Source: Phycisphaerales bacterium (GTDB lineage Bacteria; Planctomycetota; Phycisphaerae; Phycisphaerales; SM1A02). From it: DNA of 64,000 nucleotides. Numbering within the stretch: the stretch's first letter is position 1; each line of letters starts with the position of its first letter. The notes below the pieces were generated by a model. The model was not told where the DNA came from and searched no databases. It saw nothing but the letters and a program-made list of their open reading frames with translations. Below are positions 34,385 through 42,570 of this stretch, in pieces. Made by a program: the position numbers and the translations under genes. The DNA lies in the NCBI GenBank assembly GCA_029246705.1, contig JAQWMQ010000034.1:62001-126000 (forward strand), in the 5' to 3' direction.

Positions 34385-34413
34385 TTCATAAAAGCGTACC
34401 ACTTCTTCTGCAA
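34385..34413 (-). promoter_or_regulatory. sigma-70-like promoter of ECF sigma gene 1
   Basis: Read on the minus strand: TTGCAG (-35, at 34413-34408), a 17-base spacer, then TATGAA (-10, at 34390-34385). Start of transcription would be near 34378, giving a leader of about a dozen bases that contains the GGAGG site. This is the best sigma-70-type match seen in the window. Confidence 0.5.
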
Positions 34414-34418
34414 GAAGT
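34401..34418. promoter_or_regulatory. palindromic operator candidate overlapping the sigma -35 box
   Basis: ACTTCTT (34401-34407) and AAGAAGT (34412-34418) form a perfect 7-bp inverted repeat around four bases. It covers the -35 element of the sigma promoter and lies 32 bases before the kinase ATG, so a protein bound here could act on both divergent genes. Confidence 0.45.
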
Positions 34419-34449
34419 GACCCTGCTCAGTCGTATACTGTCAGCGAAT

Positions 34450-36888
34450 ATGTCATCAAACGAAGACAAACTGAGTCCTGAGCAACGACAACAGGCCGAA
34501 AAGCTGTTCCAGGAGCTCGATGATCTGCCTCAGGATTCACGGCAGGAAGCCCTGACCCATATCGACTGCGATGATGCGGTCCGTGATGTCGTTCATCGCC
34601 GTCTCAGCTCCAGCAACATCACGATGCTGAGCGACGACCAGCTGCTCGAAGATCAGATGGGGATGGAACAGACCGTCACCAATGTTCGTTCGCCCTCGCA
34701 GTACACGCCCATCAAGAAGATCGGCAACTACGCCATCAGGAGACTGATCGGGGCCGGTGGCATGGGGCAGGTGTACGAGGCGGTTCAGGAACATCCTCGC
34801 CGTTCGGTCGCGCTGAAGGTGATGCGATCCGCGATCGCATCGGAAGCCGGACGAAGACGTTTCGAATACGAGGTCCAGATCCTGGGGCGACTGCGTCATC
34901 CCAACATCGCCCAGATCTACGATGCCGATGTCTGGATGGACGGAGGACAGGAGTCGCCCTACTTCGTGATGGAGTACGTCTCGGGCAAGCCGATCGACGA
35001 GCACATCAAGGATGCCAACGTCGATCTCAAGGGCCGACTCATTCTCTTTCTCGAGGTCTGTGACGCGGTCAGTCACGGGCATGAACGTGGGATCATCCAT
35101 CGCGATCTCAAGCCGGGAAACATCCTGGTCGACGCCAACGGTACCGCGAAGGTCATCGATTTCGGCGTGGCTCGTGCCACCGACAGCGACCTGCGTTCGA
35201 CCGAGATGCAGACCGCCGTCGGCCAGCTGATCGGAACCCTCCAGTACATGTCGCCCGAGCAGTGCGCGGCAGATCCCAACGACATCGACATTCGCAGTGA
35301 TGTCTACGCCCTCGGAGTCGTTCTCTTCGAGCTCCTTTCGGATCGTCTTCCCTACGACCTGGGCGGTGGTGGCATTCCCGAAGCGGTTCGAGTCATCAGG
35401 GAAAGCGCTCCCACCAGGCTCACCACCCTGAACGAATCGATCCCTCGCGACATCGAGGTGATCATCGGGAAGACCCTGGAGAAGGACCGTGCCCGCCGAT
35501 ACCGATCGGCAGGGGAACTCGGAGACGACATTCGGCGCTTCCTCGAGGACGAGGCGATCATGGCCCGGCCTCCGTCACTCACCGAACACATTCGCAGGTA
35601 CGCTCGCAAGCATCGTGCCCTGGCCAGTGCCGTGGTCTTCGCTGCGCTGACACTGGTCTTGTCGGTCGCCGCCATCATCTACTTCGCCCTCGAGACCTCG
35701 AAACAGCGTGACATCGCTGAACGAAACGCCGTCACCGCACGTGCCGCTGAAACGGAAGCGGTCCTCGAGGCTGAACGCGCCAACCGGAATTTCGCGAGTC
35801 TTCGCTCGGTGTTCGGCGAATTCTTCGGTGACCTGCAGCTGTCGGTTCGCAACCTGGAGGGTGGTGATGTCGCCAGGGAACTCATGGTGCAAATGGGTCG
35901 CGATCACATCGAACAGCTGCAACTGGTCGCCCATGGTGAAGAACAAGTGCTCCTGATGCCGGAGATAGCCCGTTCCCACGAGGCGCTGGGTGACATCCTT
36001 GGTGGCGAGCGCACCGCGAACATGGGGCTGCCGGAAGAGGCACTCGCTGAATTCAAGGCGGCAGAGGATGTCTGGAGGGAGCTTGGCCGCAAGTCGCCGG
36101 ACGTGAACATCACCGTCGACCTTTCTCGAGTGCTACGCAAGCAGTCCGACCTGCTTCGTGTGAGCGACCCCGAACGGTCCAAGGCGCTCCTGGACGAGGC
36201 GCGCCCCATGATCCTTCGCGCGATCGAGGAGGATCCCGGTCACGCACCTCTGCTTCGGCAGCACTATCTTGCGCTGGAGGCCCTTGGCAACCTGCTCTGC
36301 GAGGACGAAGGCAACGACGCCGACATCGCACGTGCGTTGGTGCTCTTCCTCGAGCATCGTGATCTCGCCCGGCAGCTTGCCTCCGCATTTCCCGATGACC
36401 TTCGGTACCAGCGTGATCTTGGTCTTGCATTGAGAAAGATCGGCTGGTCACGATCCCACCTGGGCCAATGGTCCGAGTCCGAACTGGCCTTGAGGAAATC
36501 ACTTGGTCACTTCGAGAGCAACGCACGCATCGATCCAAAGAACATCAGGCACGATCGAGACATCGGGTGGGCATGCTGGTACCTGGGTGATGTCCTCGTC
36601 CTGCAGGAAAAGCATGTCGAAGGGAGTGAGGTTCTCGTTCGTTGCGTGAGCTTCCTGGTGCGCGCTTGCAGTCGACAGCCGAGATCCGCCGACTATCGGG
36701 CTGATGTTCGTGACGTCGTTCCGGTCGTGCATGCGACGCTCGTCGACATCGGACGCATGGACAGGGCGAAGGTGATGCTGAACGAGGTGCTGCTTGAACT
36801 CCAGCCGGTCGTCGAGTTCGAAGGGGACAATCTCGCGCTCATGAAGCTGGTCGACGACATCAGGAATATTGGACGTCCGGGCGGTTGA
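34450..36888 (+). CDS. membrane Ser/Thr protein kinase, cassette copy 1
   Basis: An 812-aa Hanks-type kinase. Residues ~95-375: Gly loop 'LIGAGGMGQVYEAV', Lys in 'VALKVMR', catalytic 'HRDLKPGN' at about 217, 'DFGVARATDSD', 'YMSPEQC'. A transmembrane helix at ~393-415 is followed by a coiled coil and a helical C-terminal region with TPR-like elements, probably extracytoplasmic. It shares long stretches with the kinase at 42571 (for example 'RYRSAGELGDD' and 'SHGHERGIIHRDLKP'). The ATG at 34450 lacks a Shine-Dalgarno; TATACT lies ten bases upstream. It is divergent from an ECF sigma gene and precedes a giant secreted protein gene by 178 bases. Confidence 0.92.
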   Translation: MSSNEDKLSPEQRQQAEKLFQELDDLPQDSRQEALTHIDCDDAVRDVVHRRLSSSNITMLSDDQLLEDQMGMEQTVTNVRSPSQYTPIKKIGNYAIRRLIGAGGMGQVYEAVQEHPRRSVALKVMRSAIASEAGRRRFEYEVQILGRLRHPNIAQIYDADVWMDGGQESPYFVMEYVSGKPIDEHIKDANVDLKGRLILFLEVCDAVSHGHERGIIHRDLKPGNILVDANGTAKVIDFGVARATDSDLRSTEMQTAVGQLIGTLQYMSPEQCAADPNDIDIRSDVYALGVVLFELLSDRLPYDLGGGGIPEAVRVIRESAPTRLTTLNESIPRDIEVIIGKTLEKDRARRYRSAGELGDDIRRFLEDEAIMARPPSLTEHIRRYARKHRALASAVVFAALTLVLSVAAIIYFALETSKQRDIAERNAVTARAAETEAVLEAERANRNFASLRSVFGEFFGDLQLSVRNLEGGDVARELMVQMGRDHIEQLQLVAHGEEQVLLMPEIARSHEALGDILGGERTANMGLPEEALAEFKAAEDVWRELGRKSPDVNITVDLSRVLRKQSDLLRVSDPERSKALLDEARPMILRAIEEDPGHAPLLRQHYLALEALGNLLCEDEGNDADIARALVLFLEHRDLARQLASAFPDDLRYQRDLGLALRKIGWSRSHLGQWSESELALRKSLGHFESNARIDPKNIRHDRDIGWACWYLGDVLVLQEKHVEGSEVLVRCVSFLVRACSRQPRSADYRADVRDVVPVVHATLVDIGRMDRAKVMLNEVLLELQPVVEFEGDNLALMKLVDDIRNIGRPGG

Positions 36889-37066
36889 TTCTTCCGAATC
36901 GACTTTTCAGCATTCGAATGGCGGTCTGGTGTCAAGAATATTCGGCCTAGCGGTGTTTTGTCCTGTGCGGATCAGGGACACCATGGGAAGATTCGGGTTG
37001 AATCTTTCGCAGTTCGGAAAGTGATCTCTTTTTGTCTTCGTATCAATACCTGATGGGGTTGTCGTC

Positions 37067-40000
37067 ATGAATTCATCGGTGGTGTGTGCATTTTCAATGG
37101 GCCTTGTCTCGAGCATCGCTGTCGGGTCCTCCGGTTTCATAACCGTGGGCAACGATGGCGGGACGTATGACTACGACAACATCACGGATGCGATCGGTGC
37201 GGCGCAGAACTTCGGGTCCCTGATCAGCGTCTATCCGGGCACCTATGCGGAAGGCCCGATCGACTTCGGTGGCAAGAGCGTGCAACTCAGGGCGGTAGAC
37301 GGCCCGTCCGTCACCTTCCTTGAACCCGCCAGCACTGGCCGGGTGCTGCTGATCGATTCCGGCGAGGGCATCGGAACCGGACTCGAGGGCTTCACCATTC
37401 GAAACGGCTCAACCACGGGAAGCGGTGGCGGCCTGCTCGTGGCGAACGAGTCTCGAGTGGTCATCGAGGACTGCCGGTTCATCAGCAATTCCGCCGATTT
37501 TCGAGGCGGGGGCCTCTATGTCGACAGCGAATCGTTGGCATTCATCACCGACTGCAGTTTCGGTTTCAATGACGCAGGAACAACGGGTGGAGGTCTGCAC
37601 CTCCAGCCAATCGGCGGGTGCACCGTCGAACGCTGCCGTTTCTACGGCAATACCGCGGTCGAGGACGGTGGTGGTGCCCATGTGGGCAGCGGGGGCGTAC
37701 TCGGAGAACTTGATCCACCGATGATCCTCAACTCGAGCTTCTCCGGTAACGAGGTCACCGGCGAAAGCGGCACCGGCGGAGGCGCGACGATCGTGGTTGC
37801 AACGGCGTTCATCGGCAGCCCTCCTCAGCTGGTAGGAAGAGGCGGCGCCTTCGGGTGCACCTTCGTCGACAACATCGCGGATTCGCTTCCGGCGATCTCC
37901 GGCGGTCTTGATGGCAAGTCGCAGTGGAGCGTGGCTGTCATCAACTGCATCATCACGAACAACACCGGTTCGCTCGTCAGCAACACCTGGATCGAACCGA
38001 ACTGGTACTACTGCTGCGTCGATTTTCTCGATTCAGGGTCAGCCATCGCCGCCGAGTGCATCACGCAGCCTCCGCGGTTCCTCGATCGACTCGGCGAGGA
38101 TGCCGTCGCCGGAACCGGAGACGAGATTCTCGCACTGGAGATCGGTTCGCCCTGCATAGATGCGGGCTACACCTATCCCTCGAAGACCAGTGAACTGAAC
38201 GGTTCACTGGACCTGGCCGGAGTGACCCGGGTGCTCGACGACCCGCTGACCGACGACGAGGGTTTCGGTGGGCCGCCGGTGGTCGACATCGGTGCCTATG
38301 AGTTCGTGATCGATGATTTCGACCAGCTCAATGTGTGCTGGTGGACGGGGGAATTTTCCGGAGGCAGCCTGTTTGACAGTGGCAACTGGTACCAGGGGCT
38401 TGCTGCCGCACCAGGTCGAAAATGGATCGTCGAGGACATCGTGGAAATCGAACCTGAACAACTGACCACCACGATCGGGCCTTTGCAAATCGGGGATGGT
38501 TGGCTTCATCTCACGAACTCCGGAGTCAACGTCAAGACGCTGAGACTGGCGGCAACGAACTTTCCCTTATACGTTCCCGCCGACCTCGACATCCTCGATG
38601 CCGGGCCCTTTGGTTACCTCACCACCAGTGAGCGCCTGACCCTGCGCTGTCGCGATATCAACATCGAAAGAGGCGGTGACTTCCAGCCTTTTGGAGACGT
38701 GCAGCTGAGTGGAACCCTGACCAATTCGGGATCTCTCTTGCTACGCTCGGACACGCTTGCCCGTGTCGGGGTCTCCACTGAACCATTGCTGGTGAATCTC
38801 GGGTCACTGTCAATGTCACAAACAGCGATTACGACGGTCATCGACGGGGACTTCCAGCAGGGGGGTGCCCTGCCGGATGGAACGGAAGTGAACGGTTCGC
38901 TCAGTCTCTTCGTCGGCGAGGACTCCTCTCTGCTCGAAGTGACTGGAACCGCGACCCTGCAGGGCGGTATCGACGTCAATACCGAGGCGAACGTCGGCAC
39001 CTTCTCCGAAGGAGACACCTTCACGTTCCTGACCGCGGATGACGGCTTTGGTGGAACCAGCTTCGATTTCGTCGTGACGCGCGGAGTGATCCTCTCCGAG
39101 GAACTGTTCTTCGTGCAGCAGACGACCGAAAGCTTCAGTCAAGGCGGTGGGATGACGGGAACCTCCGGCCTGCTGGTCGTGAGTGCCGCTTCCCTGCTCG
39201 CAGGCGCTTCGGAAACCGAAGGCATCGGGCTCACCCTGCAGGACATGATCCTCGCCGACATCGATGGAGATGGGTTCGACGATCTGGTTCTCTCGGTCGA
39301 TTCCGGCGTGGGAGTCGACGGCTCCGTGGTGGTTCTTCTGAACCAGGGTGCATCGGGAGCTACCTGGGACGGTTTCGAGGCCTACAGCGGATCGACCTTC
39401 TCGGTGAACGTCGGCAGGCAGCCGCGTGGTCTCGACGTGGGCTACGTGGTCGAGGACGACGGCAGTTCTCGACTCGACGTGGTGGTCGCGAACTACGAGG
39501 ACGGAACGATCACCGTCCTCACCAATTCAAGTACGGTCGGTTCGGTCGCCCTGAGCGACACCATCGGGCCGATCGACTCAGATCCGGATTTTCCCACGAG
39601 TTCCTTCCCGCTGGACGTTTGCGTGAAGAATCTCGACCTTGATGCAGCCGGGCTTTCGGACATCCTGGTCACCAATGAACGTGACTGGTCGGTCTGGGCC
39701 TTCCAGAACACCAGCAGCCTGCTGGGTACCTCGGTCGGCAATGCCGAGAAGAGCCAGCCGGTCAAGGGCATCGCCAGATTCTCACCCGGTCGAGGTGGCA
39801 GTGGTCGTGACGACGACACCACCGGATCCAGTTCCGAAGACGATGGCGTCTCCTCCGGCGGCGCAGGAGCAGGCGTGGGAGGCGGGATCTTGATGACCTG
39901 GAATTCGTTCGACACGCCGGTGGGCAGTGCGCCTGCCGACCTGGCGATCGCTGACTTCAACGGTGATAGGTTCCAGGACATCGCAACCGTCAACGAAGGC

Positions 40001-40588
40001 GATGCCTCGATTTCCATCTTCCTCGGTACGGGTTTTGGTGCCTATGGTCCTCAGAACGACTTCGCGCTCGACGTCGGCTATTCGTTGCCGATCTCTCTGA
40101 CCGCAGGTGACATCGATGGTGATGGCGATTACGACATCACCTACATCTGCACGAAGGATGAGGATCTTTCCAGCGAGGAACAAGTGAGCAAGATCCTGCG
40201 CAACACCCTGGCCGCGCCGGGTGGTTCCTTCGGATGGGTGGTCGAGACCGCGGATGATCTCTCCGGCCAGGAACCCTACCTGGTGCGTGCTCGCGACCTC
40301 GACAACGACGGGGTCGATGACGTGGTGACGCTGACCGCGACGACCAGCTTTGCAAACGGTCCAAGCTTCGGCTTCGCCGCTCCGGTCGCCAACGACGAGG
40401 ATGGTTGCCCCGGCGACTTCAACGACGATGGCGTGGTCGGTGGAGACGACCTGGCGCGGATCCTCGGTTCCTGGGGGACCAATGATCCCGAGGTCGAATT
40501 GAGTGGGGACGAGATCATCGACGGTACCGATCTCGCGATCATCCTGGGTGAGTGGGGCGCCTGTTCCGGAGGCGGAGCCTTCGACTGA
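37067..40588 (+). CDS. large secreted beta-helix/VCBS protein with dockerin-like C-terminus, cassette copy 1
   Basis: A 1173-aa secreted protein with a signal peptide (about 1-20). Residues ~25-330 have parallel right-handed beta-helix repeats rich in 'GGG' and 'N-S' turns ('GGGLLVANESRVVIEDCRF', 'GGGLYVDSESLAFITDCSF'), like polymorphic outer-membrane or pectate-lyase-type helices. The middle is beta-rich. From ~720 on there are VCBS-like loops ('DIDGDGFDDLVLSVD', 'DFNGDRFQDIATVNEG', 'DIDGDGDYDITYI'). The end is a dockerin-like pair in which the second loop is altered ('ELSGDEIIDGTDL'). It is a clear paralogue of 45121-48618. Role likely in surface binding of polymers or cells (inference). 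Confidence 0.85.
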   Translation: MNSSVVCAFSMGLVSSIAVGSSGFITVGNDGGTYDYDNITDAIGAAQNFGSLISVYPGTYAEGPIDFGGKSVQLRAVDGPSVTFLEPASTGRVLLIDSGEGIGTGLEGFTIRNGSTTGSGGGLLVANESRVVIEDCRFISNSADFRGGGLYVDSESLAFITDCSFGFNDAGTTGGGLHLQPIGGCTVERCRFYGNTAVEDGGGAHVGSGGVLGELDPPMILNSSFSGNEVTGESGTGGGATIVVATAFIGSPPQLVGRGGAFGCTFVDNIADSLPAISGGLDGKSQWSVAVINCIITNNTGSLVSNTWIEPNWYYCCVDFLDSGSAIAAECITQPPRFLDRLGEDAVAGTGDEILALEIGSPCIDAGYTYPSKTSELNGSLDLAGVTRVLDDPLTDDEGFGGPPVVDIGAYEFVIDDFDQLNVCWWTGEFSGGSLFDSGNWYQGLAAAPGRKWIVEDIVEIEPEQLTTTIGPLQIGDGWLHLTNSGVNVKTLRLAATNFPLYVPADLDILDAGPFGYLTTSERLTLRCRDINIERGGDFQPFGDVQLSGTLTNSGSLLLRSDTLARVGVSTEPLLVNLGSLSMSQTAITTVIDGDFQQGGALPDGTEVNGSLSLFVGEDSSLLEVTGTATLQGGIDVNTEANVGTFSEGDTFTFLTADDGFGGTSFDFVVTRGVILSEELFFVQQTTESFSQGGGMTGTSGLLVVSAASLLAGASETEGIGLTLQDMILADIDGDGFDDLVLSVDSGVGVDGSVVVLLNQGASGATWDGFEAYSGSTFSVNVGRQPRGLDVGYVVEDDGSSRLDVVVANYEDGTITVLTNSSTVGSVALSDTIGPIDSDPDFPTSSFPLDVCVKNLDLDAAGLSDILVTNERDWSVWAFQNTSSLLGTSVGNAEKSQPVKGIARFSPGRGGSGRDDDTTGSSSEDDGVSSGGAGAGVGGGILMTWNSFDTPVGSAPADLAIADFNGDRFQDIATVNEGDASISIFLGTGFGAYGPQNDFALDVGYSLPISLTAGDIDGDGDYDITYICTKDEDLSSEEQVSKILRNTLAAPGGSFGWVVETADDLSGQEPYLVRARDLDNDGVDDVVTLTATTSFANGPSFGFAAPVANDEDGCPGDFNDDGVVGGDDLARILGSWGTNDPEVELSGDEIIDGTDLAIILGEWGACSGGGAFD

Positions 40589-40626
40589 CCCGCTCGCGAA
40601 ATCGGCGAACCCCCGACGACATGAAT

Positions 40627-40661
40627 GAAAGGCGGCCGTCCCCACTGGACGGCCGCCTTTC
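40627..40661. terminator. bidirectional terminator between convergent dockerin genes
   Basis: A 15-bp perfect stem (40627-40641 with 40647-40661, five-base loop) ends in T's on the plus strand and in the complement of the A's on the minus strand, so it can terminate both the 37067 gene and the convergent 40694 gene. Confidence 0.85.
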
Positions 40662-40693
40662 TGCACACGATTGAATGTTCTGAATCCGCTGAT

Positions 40694-41638
40694 TCAGTTC
40701 CATTCACCCAGGAGGATTGAAAGATCGCCCCCGTTGATCACGCCGTCTCCGTTCAGGTCATGGCGCATGTTGTCCGAACCCCAGGAGCCGAGCAGGATGG
40801 ACATGTCCGCGCCGTCGACCTTCCAATCGCCGTTGAAGTCCGCCGCACGCACGGTGTAGTCGCATTCGAACTCGACCGTGCACAAGCTGCTGGCGATACC
40901 CATCGACTGGCCGATCGGACTCTCGTCCGCCGCGGATTCGTTGATGACCCGGGTCATGAAGCGGTAGATGCCCGGCTGCAGTTCGATCGACCCCGATCGG
41001 TTCTGCGGGTTGCCGAAACTCTCGCTCGAGAAGTCGGCGTCATTTTTCTTCCAGTCCTCGAAGATCGTGTCGACCGGACACCAGCACTCGAATTCGGTGC
41101 CTTCCTCGGTGAGTTCGAGACGCTCGAGCTTTCGACTGACCTCCTGGTCGGCGTGGATTGAGTCGTCGGTCGACATGAGGGAGAAGTTCAGGACGATCGG
41201 TACGTGCACCTCGAACGTGAGCCAGCTGGCCGCACTGGCATCGGCGCGACCGAGATAATCCTCCGGTTGGATGTGCCGTGCGGTGCTTGCCGCCATCACC
41301 TCGAACTCGAATGTCCAGTTGTCGATGCGAAGATCAGACTGGGAGTTGAGGCTCGAGATCAGGTCTCCCTGGTAGTCGTTCATGCCGAGGCCGCCAAGCA
41401 TGGTGATATTGCCGATCTCGCGATCCTGCCACGCACCGTCCCGGTGGGTGAACCAGTAGTCGTCGTCGAAATAGTCTTCGAGCGAAGCGGAGATGTCTCC
41501 GATTGCGGTCACGCCCGACTCGAGCACGCTGAAGCATCCTCCGAAGTTGTAGTTCTCGTAGGCCTGTACGGTCGTGCCTCCGATGGCGAGCGTCGTGAAG
41601 GCGAGGATCGGAAGGACGTTGCTGAAGTGATTGGTCAT
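40694..41638 (-). CDS. secreted beta-rich protein with dockerin-like C-terminus
   Basis: A 314-aa product with a signal peptide ending at 'TVQA' (about residue 25). The body is unlike any family I recognise; it has aromatic-rich segments ('LEDYFDDDYWFTHRDGAW', 'FEFEVMAAS', 'LTFEVHVPIVLNFSLM') suggesting a beta-sandwich such as a lectin-like fold. The end is a dockerin-like pair ('DFNGDWKVDGADMSILLG', 'DLNGDGVINGGDLSILLG') stopping at E-W-N, without the final Cys seen in most others here. The ATG at 41638 has AGGAGA upstream. It lies beside ECF sigma copy 2, in the place taken by the LPMO gene in cassette copy 1. Confidence 0.78.
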   Translation of the reverse strand: MTNHFSNVLPILAFTTLAIGGTTVQAYENYNFGGCFSVLESGVTAIGDISASLEDYFDDDYWFTHRDGAWQDREIGNITMLGGLGMNDYQGDLISSLNSQSDLRIDNWTFEFEVMAASTARHIQPEDYLGRADASAASWLTFEVHVPIVLNFSLMSTDDSIHADQEVSRKLERLELTEEGTEFECWCPVDTIFEDWKKNDADFSSESFGNPQNRSGSIELQPGIYRFMTRVINESAADESPIGQSMGIASSLCTVEFECDYTVRAADFNGDWKVDGADMSILLGSWGSDNMRHDLNGDGVINGGDLSILLGEWN

Positions 41639-41914
41639 GACGGTTCTCCTGGTAAGTTCGATGCGATTGGTCTTGAATGCGCCACCCACCACGTGTGGTT
41701 GACTCTTGACGATCGGATCGCGTCAATGAACCGTGGATCACCCGACCCACTCCCCGTGAACTTCAGTTTTTTTCTGCAGGCTCTCGGAGGAGAACTCGAG
41801 TGCCGCAGGAATCGCCCGAAAAAAGTGGAATCGAACGGGTATCCGACCCATGCATCCCGCGTAACGGGCATGCGGGTCATTCATCACATGCTCGAGTCAC
41901 CATTTGTGCCCGGA

Positions 41915-42487
41915 TCAGTCCGCGCTGATCCCCAGTCGCTCTTCCAGCCAGTCCTTGGCCGCCGCCCAGTCCGCGTCGACCGTGGAACGAGCGATGTTGA
42001 GAACGGAAGCCACTTCCTTCACCGAGAGTCCTCCCAGCATTCTCAGTCGAACCACGGTGGCCTTGCGCTCATCGACCTCGCTCAGCCTCTCCACCGCTTC
42101 GGCCAGCATCGAAAGAGCCTCGAGCCCTTCCTCTTCCCGACCTGCCATGTCCTCGTGAAGCTCGCGCCGCTCTCGATCTCCGCCTCGCTTGCGCGTGCCT
42201 CGGGCGCGGGCATGATCGATGAGTATCCGTTGCATCGCCATGGAAGCCACTGCCACGAAGTGGGTTCGGGAACTGATGTCGGCGTCTTCCTGCCCGACCA
42301 CTCGCATGAATGCCTCGTTGACCAGTGCAGTGGGCTGGAGCGTGTGCCCCTGACGCTCATGCTTCATGCGAGCGCCGGCGATGCGCCTCAATTCATCGTA
42401 AATGACCGGATAGACCTCCTCGGCGGCCTTGTCGTCACCATCAGCGGCTCGAGAGAGGGTTTCATGGAATTCACCGGGGTCCTGCAT
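41915..42487 (-). CDS. ECF-type RNA polymerase sigma factor (TIGR02999-like), copy 2
   Basis: A 190-aa sigma factor closely like copy 1 at 33769. Region 2 ('VIYDELRRIAGARMKHE', 'LVNEAFMRV', 'HFVAVASMAMQRILIDHARA') and region 4 ('ERKATVVRLRMLGGLSVKEV', 'LNIARSTVDADWAAAKDWL') are intact. The ATG at 42487 gives the usual N-terminus for the family and has GGAG nine bases upstream; in-frame starts at 42547 and 42556 are less likely. It is divergent from the third kinase, with 83 bases between. The sigma and kinase genes thus form the same divergent unit as in copy 1. Confidence 0.9.
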   Translation of the reverse strand: MQDPGEFHETLSRAADGDDKAAEEVYPVIYDELRRIAGARMKHERQGHTLQPTALVNEAFMRVVGQEDADISSRTHFVAVASMAMQRILIDHARARGTRKRGGDRERRELHEDMAGREEEGLEALSMLAEAVERLSEVDERKATVVRLRMLGGLSVKEVASVLNIARSTVDADWAAAKDWLEERLGISAD

Positions 42488-42554
42488 GGTTGGTACTCCG
42501 CTCTTCTCATCGGGTCCGTTTTCAGTTGTTTCGAAATATCGGGCCATACCTCGC

Positions 42555-42568
42555 ATAAGGCTTATAAT
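42555..42568 (+). promoter_or_regulatory. TATAAT box within a short palindrome before kinase copy 2
   Basis: TATAAT at 42563-42568 stands two bases before the first possible ATG (42571) and eight before the second (42577). It overlaps a small inverted repeat ATAAG-G-CTTAT (42555-42565). A convincing -35 box is not seen, so an activator or an alternative sigma may be needed, or the hexamer is chance. Confidence 0.35.
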
Positions 42569-42570
42569 CG

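Noticed and set aside
41851-41873. Terminator for the second ECF sigma gene
   Set aside because: An imperfect hairpin is present, but the only U-run on that strand is about 28 bases away, so it was not listed as a terminator.
41819-41880. tRNA-like T-loop sequence (GTTCGATTCC on the minus strand)
   Set aside because: The flanking bases cannot form a T-stem or acceptor stem, and no anticodon arm fits. It is a chance match.
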